Source of the DNA: Pampus argenteus
Taxonomy: Eukaryota > Chordata > Actinopteri > Scombriformes > Stromateidae
Direction: 5' to 3'
Length of the DNA: 64,000 bases
Assembly (NCBI GenBank): GCA_036937835.1
Contig: CM072862.1
Span: 12,271,001-12,335,000 of the forward strand
Shown piece after piece: positions 1 to 36,300 of this stretch (positions are counted from its first letter, which is position 1; each line of letters opens with the position of its first letter). The translations under genes were made by a program, and so were the position numbers. Below the pieces are notes generated by a model. That model worked only from the letters and a program-made list of their open reading frames with translations. It was not told where the DNA came from and did no database searches.

Positions 1-1475
1 ATTGATATGCGCTCACTGATCCTGGCGTGTCACGGTGTGTGGTTCTTGTTTCAGTACCACGAAGATGCGTAACGTTAGCTCACTGGTGTCTACGTTTCAA
101 GGGGTTGTGTCTTCTGAAACTAGCCAGGTTCTCTCGGTGAGTAAAGGAGAGCTGACGTTAACGGCTGTGATATATAACCGTCTACCGGGTAACGTTACAA
201 CGCTGTCCGTGCAGCTGCATTTTAACGTCAGTGTACTAACGTTGGGTTAGCTAGCTATCACGGGGTTTTTGTAAAATTGTAAGTTAGCTCGTAACGGTCG
301 AATGTGAGCTGTTTGGCGTAGGGGTAAAAAAAAATAATTAAAAACTCGACTTATGGACATTTTCATGCGTTCTTTTGACTTAATATTGCCGCCTAAGGTT
401 ATTTTTAGTTTAAGTTTTCTAATTGACTTTAAGTTTAAGGTATTGTCCGTCTAAACGACACCGGGTCGCGGTGTGAAACATCGCAGGGGAACGTTACTGT
501 TGCCCGGCCAACCTCACACTAACATGACAGTGGGGGAGTGTCTGATCGTCCGCAGGTGTAACGTTCACAGTCACCGCTTTAAACCTGCCGTGGTTGTGGT
601 TTGCTTTGAACATGTTTTCAATAGTCTGCAACATAAACTGTATGAGACCCTGCAGTAACATCACTCGAGATAATTTGACTACACCAATAACACTTTCCAC
701 ACTAGGAAAAGGAGCTGATTCTGAGTCTGCAAACACGAAAGCAGGTATGGTCTTTTAGAAATCTACCACCTACCACCACACAGGCGAATTGTGTGGATTT
801 CATCATATATTTTAATCCTTACTTGTATAGAGACAAGGGTGTGGCTAATCAGATGCAATGCCTACATACAATTGAACTTTACACTAATCAAGCCCATTCT
901 GCTTGTTTGACCATTAGGCCTTTGTTTGTGTTTTTAAACCTGCAGGACCTGCTTGAGGAATCTACTCTAGTGTCGCGACTGAATGAAAAAGAAGATGGAG
1001 AAATCTGACAAGTCATTTGGAGGATAATGATATATTGTGGATTCAGTGTCAAATGAATCTGTAAAGTGTCGCTGGCGGGAGAGATATTGAAAGGAGACAA
1101 AGAGAAAGCAACAACCAGGAGGAGAGTCTGCTGGTGGAGCCATTATCTCAGGGACATGCGCTCTCTTTGGAGATGGAATCTGGGGAATCAGTCTCTGACC
1201 AGAGGATCACCACAAGGTGGAAAAAAACAGTTTTTAAAATGAGAATTGAGTGAATTGAGTCAGTGTATTTAAAAGCTCCTTCAAAGACACTGAACATAAA
1301 AAGCTAATACTGCAATGGCTGGTGAATTTGAGGACTGACACAAGCAATAGCTACATCCATCCTGCTTTGCCTCTTTGTACCAAACTTTTATCCTGCAGAT
1401 GAGTTGGGAATTCATCACATGAGCAGTTCAGGGTATTTATACACAGTATACCTGACTCTTTGTTGTTCCCTTTAG
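1..1475 (+). promoter_or_regulatory. fzd3: Putative fzd3 promoter and 5' UTR region
   Basis: The first 600 bases are richer in CpG than the rest of the left half and hold several AACGTTA-type palindromes (about 70-77, 154-163, 189-198, 490-497), as seen at other teleost promoters. A strong splice donor (GTGAGTAA) begins at 137, which suggests a non-coding first exon ending at 136. Another possible donor begins at 745, and acceptor-like sites end at 945 and 1475 (ccctttag). The last would make 1476-1870 the first coding exon. Short ORFs here show no similarity that I recognise and are taken as chance or upstream ORFs. The exact transcription start cannot be seen. Confidence 0.4.
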
Positions 1476-1576
1476 TATTGCCACTAAAAATGGACTCAGT
1501 TGCTTCTAATGTTAAGAAGCCTTGAGACATAACGTGCATGTCCTCAAGTCACTCTGCAGAAATGTGTAATATCAAA

Positions 1577-25314
<23,738 letters not shown>

Positions 25315-27118
25315 GAGGAGTTTCACAGGAAATTATTGTCGGGATGCTTTTGGTGCCTTTTTAAAGGAAGGTTTGCAGGTGGCAGATACACATCCTTCTA
25401 TTTAGTGTGTAAGTACTTTCCTCTAAGAACCGCTACCAGGGAGGGCTATGGAGGTGAATTTTCTTTGCTGGTCATTTGTTAGCAGTGTAGCTACATGCTA
25501 GTTTCACTGCCAGACAGGTATGTCTACTTATTTGTATTAGTTGGCTCCTGCTACTCAAGACATGATTCAGGGAAAAGCTGTGGTTAAGCCCAGGAAACAC
25601 TGGAAACACGGACAGGAGACTTTATGGACAAAAACACTTATATGTGTGATTCGTTAGATCTCTGATTTGGAGATCGCACACCAGTTTGAACATGATCTCA
25701 AGATGGTTTAGCCACTCCACCCAATCAGGATCTTGCACAATCATACAGGACCTACATAAATATTATTAAATATGTGAACACTGCCGAGTATTGCTTTTAA
25801 CAATCTGAACTGGTCTGTCCACTATCTTGGTAATGTCTTACATAAAACTTGACTTATTTTAGCCTCACACTAGACTGAGACTTTATTATTCCTACACTTT
25901 GTTTAACCTGGACTGCAGCTCTTAATGATGAATTATGTTTATCTTTGTGTGGCTTCAGAGACTGACAAATATACGGGCCTAATGTGAAACCATGGACCTC
26001 TGTGTTTTAGTGAAATATTTTTATACTGTGAAAACTGTCTGCTGCTCTAAGCTTCACTGTGTGTGTTTGTGTGTGAGAATGTGTGTGAGTGAGAAATGGA
26101 GACAAGTCGGCCTGTATGTTTTAAACTCTTCAGTTCTAATGAACAAAGAAAGCATGATGGAGGCAGGTTAAAGATGAAGTCTTGTGTATCCCAGAATTAT
26201 AGCAAATCGGTTGTATTCAGAGTCGGAGAGATGGTGATATAAAACTGACATCTTTGGGTGAAATGAGCTGACATAATGTGTGTGCACCTACTTACATGCA
26301 CAGACATTTATTCCAGGTCAGACCAAAGCAGTTCTAGCACTGGTCCTCATGCACAGAGGCATTAGTGTGACTGACAGAAAACAGGCAGCTTTGGAAACAA
26401 GTAAGATGACAGTTTACTTTTTACTCAACAAATACATATATTTAATTATTTGTCAGCCAACAAACTCATGTCATAAAATCCTAAACAAATAAGCAGAATA
26501 ACAGTCAAGTGAATTGTATTTATCAAAATCACAAATCTGCCTGAAACACCTTTACAATCTGTATAAAATACGACACACTCTACCCCTGGAATAAGAGCAC
26601 TGAATATTGTGACCCAGATACAGGCTGGAGTGCAATTTAAAAATGACTTTTATTCTTGTAGATGAAAAGTTGTGCGTTTTTTTTCTAATGTAATTTTCTC
26701 CAGTGTACTTGATAGATACTTAAACTGCTTCTGTACATGCTCTGATCATGTTTGTTTGTTTTGCTGTGCAGACATGGAACTAAAACAGTCAACTGGCAGT
26801 CATCACATTTTCCCTTGTTACACTTACTCTGACATTTATTATGTTAAATAATTGTTGCAGTAAGTATACGTTTTAAATGTTTTACTGTAATTTGTGTTTG
26901 GTTCCCCAATCCCTCAAGACCCCATTAACCTACCTCACCTGTACAATCACCCTGTTCTGTACCAACACACACAAGTTATTGGGTGGTTTTTAGAAAGTCA
27001 TATTCAACACAAAGAAAGAAAAAATGGTGGTGCTTATTTTTAGAGAAATGTGACTACTGTAAAATTCAACCCAAAGCAAATATACATTAATAATGAAAAT
27101 CATTGGTCCATGTGTATC

Positions 27119-27140
27119 ACACACACACACACACACACAC
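27119..27140. repeat. (AC)11 microsatellite
   Basis: Uninterrupted AC dinucleotides inside the predicted fzd3 3' UTR. Confidence 0.9.
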
Positions 27141-27842
27141 ATATTAGTTGGATGTCATTAGCTGCAGTAGCTGTCTGTCCTTCCCACAGTTGTCTTTGAT
27201 TTCCAGTCTACCTCTTCAGTTCAGATATACCTAGCAAACTCTTTGGCCTTTGATTCAGTCGTACTGCTGCCTCTGTTCTCCCGTCCGTCTGTCTGTTTGT
27301 ATCTGACTGTCTTTACACACCTGTTTTAAGTTTCTCACAACCAACCAGCCTACATATCTGTTGTAGATAGATTTTCTGTACTATCTGATGACTAATCTGC
27401 CTCACATCTGCCTTCTGCCTCTCCTCCTGTACCCACGCTTATCTTTTTTTGGACCTACACTACAACAACTATCTGTATACCTCCACATTGTGACTGCTGA
27501 CAAACATTAATCATTGTGCTTTTACCTCCAAAATGGACAGTACAATGAGAGATGCTGTGGTTAATACAAAAATAGCAAATCTGTCCTTTTCAGCTTTTCT
27601 GTCAGTTCGCCTGTCTGTAATTAATATCAGTCCTTCGCAGCCGGAAATGAGGAGAAGATGCTTTCCTTGCTCCTTGATTTTATATATTTCACATTGTGAT
27701 AGAGCTTCAGAGCTTAAAAATATGACGCATTGTCCACAATGGTTCAAAATGTAATAATATTGTGAATTCTGAAACTGAGTTGTATTTGCTTTTTAATTTA
27801 TTTGCAGTTTGGAACTGTAATGACTACTTTTACATGCTGTCT

Positions 27843-27860
27843 AATAAACTTTTTAATAAA
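27843..27860 (+). terminator. fzd3: Tandem AATAAA polyadenylation signals
   Basis: Two AATAAA hexamers (27843-27848, 27855-27860) lie 12 bases apart. They are the first canonical signals downstream of the fzd3 stop, so they are the likely main 3' end. Confidence 0.55.
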
Positions 27861-28147
27861 TTTTATGGACTAAGATGTTTTTGTTTCAAATGTGGTGTTG
27901 TGTTAATACTAGTCTTGTCTGACACCTGCTAATGGTGTAGTTGTTAAAACATCTGAACATCATTCCTTCTTTTTACCACCAAAAATAAAATGACTGTGCT
28001 AAATGACCAATGTTACCTGCCTTGTATATTAGGCAGAATACAACTCTCTGGAAGGTTTTCTATTGCATTTAACCATTCCCAGTTGTACTGCCTTGTCCTT
28101 CATATCTGACAAGCTCTATTTTATAATCTGTATGCATTTAAACACTG

Positions 28148-28153
28148 AATAAA
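28148..28153 (+). terminator. fzd3: Distal AATAAA polyadenylation signal
   Basis: AATAAA in the context GAATAAAATGTTTTGTTGTTG, followed by a T/G-rich stretch typical of a downstream element. It lies about 160 bp from the stop codon of the convergent kinesin gene. Confidence 0.45.
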
Positions 28154-28316
28154 ATGTTTTGTTGTTGCTGCTGTTCACCGTTAGGCACTGTTTACTTTAG
28201 TAGTTAACAATCTAAATCATAATTAAAACTGAGACTACATATAGATGTTAGTATCTAACACAAGATCTAATATCGACATCTGTTCGTGACAACATTGGTG
28301 CAGTTACATTACTCGG

Positions 28317-30755
28317 TCATGACCAGATTCCTGATCGTTCTCGTTTCCTGCGGACAATGGCTGCTACGTCTTGTTTGAGTGTGGAGACGCTCTGTTCTAG
28401 CTGCTCTGAGAAGTCTCTCAGCAGACGACTCTGCTCATCCACAAAGAATCTGAGCCCCAGCAGGTCAGACTCCTCCTGGAAAACACACAACAGTTTACTA
28501 ACAGTGTAGAGAACACACACATTTAATTTGTGTCAGTGTAACCTCAACATGTAATCATACACAAGGATACTCTGGGGCTTAGTACCAGCAACTGTCAATT
28601 AATTCCACTTAATGCTTTTCCAGAATGGCTAACCAAAAACAACATTTATCATTACAAATACAGAAAGTTCACAATACATGACTTATAAACACCTGCCCTG
28701 TCTCGTTTGTTGATGTTCCTTCTAGACGTTTTGTGATAACAAATAGTGGATAATTACATTTGTAAGCAGTACAATTTTATCAAACAACTGAAATAACCTC
28801 TTGTTAAGTTACCAGTTGTAAAATTCCCCAACATAAATCAAATTCCCTGACTGCCAGCAGGGAAAAAATGTCACCCTTGAATTCCAAACATACCACTGCC
28901 AAAGGAAAACCTTTGATTTAAGCATTAAAGTAGGCAACTTAGTGAAATCCTCACCAGTTACTGTGGCCACTTTGCTGTAATCTACTTTTCATAAGTGCCA
29001 GTTAAATTGTTTGTGTGTGTGTGTGTGTGTGTATTGTTCTCCATATATCTACTGTTGATTACCTATTGTCAAGGGTTTTTGCATCAACAAGGCCTTATTG
29101 TAGTGCACACAGACATGAATACATACACTAGGTTTGTGTCTGCGCAGGCGCTGCAGCTGACCCCTCACTGAAGTCATGCTGTGGTAGAAAACCTTCAGAG
29201 CACGAGCAAATTCTGCATCACAGCTGGGACGAACCCGACCACGCACACTCTCCGCGCCTAAGATAAGACAGGAGAGAGAACAAATAAATCAGTTAATTAA
29301 ATAACAATTATTTAAAATGTTATCAGTGTGAATATTGTGCTGTGTAACAAATCCAGTCTGCAAATTACGATTGACTCCAACCTGGATGTGTGTGTCGGGT
29401 ACCGTTTCTGGCTGTGTTGAGTTGTTCTCTCAAACTCTGATTCTCTTTCTTCAGTAAAGCATTCGTGCTTTTCAGTTCCTCCAAGTCCTGTTGAAGAGCT
29501 CTCAATGAACAGCTGAGCTCTGCAGAGTCTACACGCTATGACACAAACACACACACACAAACATATTTATACTATCTATATAAAGTTACTTATTTTACTC
29601 AAATTACACAACTACAAACATGGGAAAATAAATAGATGAAAAAGACATAAAATTACTTATGTATATCATGTCATTTTACAATTCTATCTTTTATATCTTA
29701 CAGCTTATTTTTTGTGCGGCTAATGCAAAATGTATTCATTCATTCTCCAGGTGTAGAAACAGGACAAAATGAAGGATCATTCAAAGATCAAACTCACGAC
29801 AGTGTCTGTTGGGCCTGACTCGTCAATGATGAAAATGCCCTCTGTGGTCATCCTCACACCCTCCAGAGACGATACCAAGTCACTACAGCCCTCTGAGACA
29901 GAAAACCAACACTGAGAAACAGATTTAATGATACATTTGACTATATCTAGGTAAAGTAAAATTACAATGTTACAATTACAAAAAAAGACATGACCCCATG
30001 GTCTCGATCATCTACATACATATTCCATCTATCTACACACCCACCCATTAATTCATCTCTCTTCCTCTCTGTGTCTTGCTGTCATGGTAAAAAATAAGGC
30101 TTTTCTCTGTATCGCTCCCCAGTCATCCATTTATCTCTTCCTCCTCACCTTGAAGGCCCCAGAGCTCCAGAACAACAGCACTGCTCTGTATGTAGTCCAG
30201 CAGATGCTGGGAGGTGTGGAGGGAGGCAAAGTGAACCCTGTGATCCAACAGAGGGTTGACGTTGTGCCACACAGCTGGAGTGTAGAGAGGCTGGCTGCAG
30301 TCAAAAAACCTGAAACTGAGCGAGTGGAGGAAGAAGATAACAAGATTAAATCCGCAGGACAGTAATATTCAGTATATCTGTGCCATACACACATGATACA
30401 AAGATATGTTACCCACAAGGTCACTCATGTAGCTACATACTTGTCTTCACAAACTACTAAAATCCATTGATGACCCCCTGTACTCTGTATTCTCCCTGTA
30501 CTTCAAAACCTCTTCATGCCATCATTTATCCCCTTCCATGCAACTACATGTGCAACTACAAAAATGTACCCAATTTGGACTCCTCTATTGCAAGCCTCTC
30601 TGATCCAGCGGAGGCCACAACACTGTTCTAGGACCAGCTGGAAGTCCAGTCGTCGACCCAATAACTCAGACGGGTCAATCAGGATGTCATCTTCACCCAG
30701 AGGGCTGAAAAGTGAGAAAGATTATTTACTAATAGTGTATGTCTACATGTTTATC

Positions 30756-30786
<31 letters not shown>

Positions 30787-30948
30787 CATACAGTCCAGTA
30801 GAGGTGCAGGGGACAAGCTGTGCTTGTAGAATGGCCTCCTCTGTGCCCTCTGACCCCAGCACCTGCCAACAGAGATTATCAGTGAACGATTACTCTTTAT
30901 TTAATCCCCATCTGACAGCAGAAATGTTCGCAATTAGTTATACTTTGA

Positions 30949-30990
<42 letters not shown>

Positions 30991-33359
30991 ACCTCCAGTT
31001 GCTCCTCCAGAGGGATGCGAAAGGCCAAAGAATGAAGCCAGAGGTGAGTAGTGCCCAGGAGCAGAGGCTCCATCGGATCCCAAAAGGGGTCTTTATCTCT
31101 GGGTAATGCAGCTGTAGTCTGCCCCTCTACTCCCTGACAGCAGGAACCAAAGATACATCCAATATAAAAATATATCTAAACCTGTAAGCTACTGTAGCTG
31201 GTATTAATGACTGTGTTGAGATTTTCTTCTAGATGTCTTCTAGATCTTTTGATTACTGCATCATTCAATTTATTTTAATAACATATTTTTTTGTTCATAG
31301 ATAAATGAGACATTTATCGACAAACTGGTGGTTGCTTAACAAAACTGTTTTTTTTTTATATACTATCACTGGGCAGTGGCAAAATTGGACATTTTCACAT
31401 CCTACACATAGGGGAGCACTGTTCGTTCTATTAGATTACATTTTCTCCTCTCTGCTCAGCCTGATGCTGCTGGTAGACATCTTCCATCAGGAATTTCCGG
31501 TTCACAAACTTGGCCTTGGACCATATCCAAACCTGGGGAGGGCGTGCATACACATTTAAACAAAGAAGCAAAAATTCAGAACTGAAGAAGGTGGTGTATG
31601 TGGCTTTTTACACTAATTCAGAGCAATATTGTTTCCACTTTAAGTGTGTAAGAGGGAAAAGTATAGAAAGAAACCTGTTTGCTTCCCGTAGAGGTGACCC
31701 TGATGTTGATCTCTTTCTGCAGATCGTGGCCTTTTGAATCTGACAGCGCCAGATTCTTGATCTCCAGCTTGAACTCCACTCCCTTCAGACAGGACAGACA
31801 ATAAAGATTAAAATTATTAATTGTTATAATACATAACTATGTCTACATGAAACCAATAGTTTATGTGTGTTGTTCGATGTACACACATGATTGTTATCCA
31901 CTATAAACATCTTACCTTTTTTAGCTCCTGGCTCATTTGGTTGACCTCAGCCACCATGGGCATCAGTTTGATGTAGTCATAGAAGACAGCCAGCAGACTG
32001 GGGTCAGTCTGACTAGACTCAGCACTGGATTCACCTAAAGACAGAAAAAATGTCTAATATTCAACCAACCAGAAATAATCTCCTTTGACTTCCAACTGCT
32101 GAACGTCCTGCTCACCCAGGTGGATGCCCTCGGCAGCAGCCAGCTCAGACTGGAAGTAGTCGTAGTCGTAGCGGCTCCAGTCATCCCCACCCCTCTCAGA
32201 TGGAAAACCAATGAAAAGGTAGGTGCAGTTGGACCCGAGAATGAGCCGATCCTAGAGGGAGACAAAAAAGCTTTGTGTGTGTACTTCAACAACATGTCAC
32301 AAAGTCATATCACAAAGTTTTATTTTTTCGTGTGTGTGTGTGTGATGAGACCCACCAGGTGCTGCAGCTCAGTTGTCTCAGAGACAGAATTGCCGTTAAC
32401 AATGACCTTTGACCCTGCTAACGGGGTCAGTGTTACCCGGCGCTGTTCGTTCCTGAACACAGCATGACGCTCCTGGATCCTGACATACAAACACTACTAA
32501 CACTTTCCACACAAGCCAACACTCATATACTATACATATTATACATATTATTTTCTTTCTTGTTGTTGGACAAACCGCTCATCAATCACAAGGTGCAATC
32601 ACAAACACTTTGAAACATCATATATATATAGATATAGATATAGATATACTGTACATAACTGTACATACACTGGGTTTGTGATATTCTATTGTTGCCTGAT
32701 GTGATCTTCATACAAACGTACCCTAAGCCCTTGATAGAGATGGATCTTGGGGAGGAGTCACAGAGGCCGATGTCCCATTCACCTGGACATAACAGTAATA
32801 ATAGGTTGTAATGAACTGTAAACACAACAGTAGTAACAGGACTATCAGAATGTGCTGGTCTGGCATTCTCCACTTCCAATACATCCCTCTAAAATGATAA
32901 ATTGAAGAGGAGGGATTTAAGATTACAGTCAGATGAATACAGACTAACCCTCCTGGATGAAAAGCTTGACCACCCCTGACAGCTGAGCGTCCTCGTTGAT
33001 GTTCAGTATGTAGGGATGCATCTGCATCATTCTCCTCTCCTGACAGCAAACAATAGAGACAAAGAGACATTGTGAATGACAATAGGAGACAGGAAAGGAC
33101 AATTAAGACCCACTAACCACCTTCAGTATGTGTGCATACATGTGTTTATACATTAAACCGACAATGGTTGCTCTTGAGTGTGCGCATCTCTGATTGTATA
33201 TTTAATATATTTATTTGTATAAATTTGAGTGTACCTGTGTGATGTTAGCATACTGTTGCTCCCAGTCCTTCAGCGCCTCCTGCAGGTGTTGTTCCCACAG
33301 AGTCTGAATGGCTCTGATCTGGAGCTCATTGTGGGTCAGCAGCTGACGAAGCTCCTCTG

Positions 33360-33396
<37 letters not shown>

Positions 33397-36300
33397 GTGA
33401 CCTCTGACCCTCACATACTGAATTCTGTTGTGGTCAGTGAGTCTTACTCGTCTCATCATTAGCTCTGCGTCCCTCCTGGCCCAGCCGGCTCAGTCGTTGC
33501 AGCAGTCTGGCATTCTCGGCCTTTAGCTCTTTAACCAGACGTTCAGTGGGGCTCTCATTCACCACGGCCCGGTTCTGGATGCGCTTTGCCCTGAAGATGT
33601 GAGTCAGGGAGGTACCGGGACAAGTCAGGTGTGATGGTTGGGATTATAGTTGGAACAGGGGAAAATGAGGCCAAGAGGAGAGGCCAAGAAGAAAAAGAAA
33701 GTAAAACAAAAACAAAAATTAATTGCAGGAATGAATTTTATTTACACTGCATTGATAATTTGTTTTACCTCTCAGCATAGCGCAAGGTTGACAGAGATTC
33801 CTCATAGCAGATGTCAGCAGGGCTCAGCGTGGCAATCTTGAAAATGAATTCATGTTTCCAAATATAAAATAAACTCATTGACCTGCTTATACTGTGTATT
33901 ACAGCATGTTTACAAGAGGAGGACTCACAAGGGGGTTTTGTACCAGGACAGTGCTACAGTATGTAAGTATAGGATAGAGTGTGAGTTACCATAACAGTGC
34001 GACTGTTGCCTCCCAGAGCAGACTGCAGCAGTTTAGTGAGAACTGAGTCTCTGTAAGGAATATGGACGACTTTCCTCCCACCTGCTACATCAGCTAGTGT
34101 GCTGGAGGAGAGGAAAAGATGTGAAAAATATGATAAAACAAGCTTCATGAGAGTTAAATTAAAGGAAACACCGGGACAACCTGATGACGTTGCCCAGTGT
34201 GGTGAGGCTCAGGTTGATGGCCGTGCCCTCTTTGAGTCGGTCAGCCTCCGACCCTGACGACCGCTGGCGCTCGCTGCCAGCCAGGTCCACCAGGTTAATG
34301 TTGGACTGTTTTGTGATGCTTTCTTTAGAAAAGATCTGAGAAGAATTCACTGCTATGTCAACAACAACAAATGCTGGTAGATCTGAGGACATACAAACAC
34401 ACATTTACAGGTACAGAGACCACCTCTGTATTATCTAAATGGCCTCAAATGGAAGCACAGTAAGTAGGTACCTGTTTGAGCTGTAGGATGATGAGCATGT
34501 GTGAGCGGCTGCTGTTGGCGTTCATGTGAGTGGCAGCCGTGGTTCTGGTCCGGGTCCCCTGTTCCATCAACTGCTCCACCTACATTTGAAAATTCACACT
34601 TTTACATGATTTCAAGTACAAAAGTTTACGAAAAGCTACCCTTGACACACAATATTTGTGTCTCTTTCACTTAATCTCTCTACCTGTGGTGCGCTGTCAC
34701 AAGGGACTGTACGGAGACCCTCCACATAGAAGCCTCTTTGCTGCTCCTCTCTGACTCTGAGCCCCCCTGGAGTACGTGAAGCCCGAGACAGCAGGTCAAC
34801 CACCTAGACAGGAAGGAGAGAAAACCGAATCTAATCTACTGAAACAATGACAACTTAACCAATGGGATTTCCAGACAAAGCAGAGATCAAAACAAGTGTT
34901 GTTTATATTACCTGCTCATTATAGATTTCCAACATACTGAAAAAGACCTGTGTAGACAGCAAACACAAAGACATTTAGAACAACTGTGACAAACACTACC
35001 AAGTATACATATATGACATTGTGTGGTAGTAAATAATGATGAAGAACAGAAGCAGACACACACACACTCTACCTGGCATTGTCTGGTATCCTGACTTTCT
35101 CTAATGGTCTGAAATAGTCGGTCACAGAATTTGGGAACCAGGCCTTTATTGGGCCCGTATCCCACCATCGAGTAACTCTTTCCCGACCCCGTCTGTCCGT
35201 AGGCCAACAGTGTGGCATTGTAACCCTGCAGCCATGATTTCAGGAGGTTTAACATTAGGATAGACAGTACAACAACTGCCCATTTTAGTCAACCAGCACA
35301 CAACAAAGTTGCAACTTTAGTGCAAAAACAGGAAGCTTTGTGATATAAATGCAGTTGAATATATAATGTTTGCTACCTGCAGTGCGTTCTCCAGTATACC
35401 TACTCCCAGGTCCTGGAACACACTGTCCTGGGGAAGGATAATATTCTGTGAGCTGCAGATACAGATACTTTATGGACTGCCTGGACAGTCTTACATTAAT
35501 ACACTCTGGATTTTCTATCAATTCTCTGATGGCTGCGCTTTGTATGTTGTACCAGGATGACTGGGAGCTGACCTGGTCAGCGTATCGTCCCCCGGGCTCT
35601 TCAGGCAGATACAGTCCGCTGTGATCTTGTGTGAAGCTGCTGTGGGACCAGTAGGCATAGTCGAAGCAGAACGACCGGCGGCTCTGGGAGTCACGGGGAT
35701 CCTGGATGGTGATGGAGCTCGATACCATGGAGATGATACAACAGCTGCCTGCATCCTTTTCTCTCTAATAGAGAGTAAAGGACATCTTTAGGGATCTTTA
35801 TTCTATAAAGATATATTTATCTGTCCACTCAAGTATACTTCATGCATTTTCTACTGTAAAAACATGGTGGTAATAACATGGTAGTTATGTAGGTGTAGTT
35901 GTAATTTAGTTATACAGTTGTAATATGGTATTATGTGGGTATAGTGGTTCCTCCACTACCCTCCCTCTATTTGAGCTCTATTGATTGGTTGATGTAATTT
36001 AGATGTTAGTTGATGTAATTATATATATATTTTTACCTGCAACGGTATCTTTTTTTTATAAAAGCTAGAAACTGAAATAACTGAGGTGGTTGGTCTTTCT
36101 CCTTGTCTGTCAGTCATCTTGGTTTTACTGCCTACTTTTTTCCATTGCAATGACCTGCCATGGGCTTTTTTTTTGTATGGGATGATGCAATAGTTTCCAC
36201 TAGAGTGGACTATATGCAGCATTGCCCAAAATTTATATATATATATATATATATAGTCTGTTACCAACACAGTATATATAGAGTTTACTGATAATAATTA

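Larger units (their letters stand above)
25315..28153 (+). other. fzd3: fzd3 3' UTR
   Basis: After the TGA at 25312-25314 there is no further coding signal on the plus strand. The first canonical AATAAA signals appear at 27843-27848 and 27855-27860, with further ones at 27984-27989 and 28148-28153. This gives a 3' UTR of about 2.5-2.85 kb. It contains a CA array at 27119-27140. The end is inferred from the signals alone. Confidence 0.6.

Noticed and set aside
30516..31106. A 196-codon plus-strand ORF
   Set aside because: It crosses exons and introns of the kinesin gene on the opposite strand and includes two GT arrays translated as CVCV.
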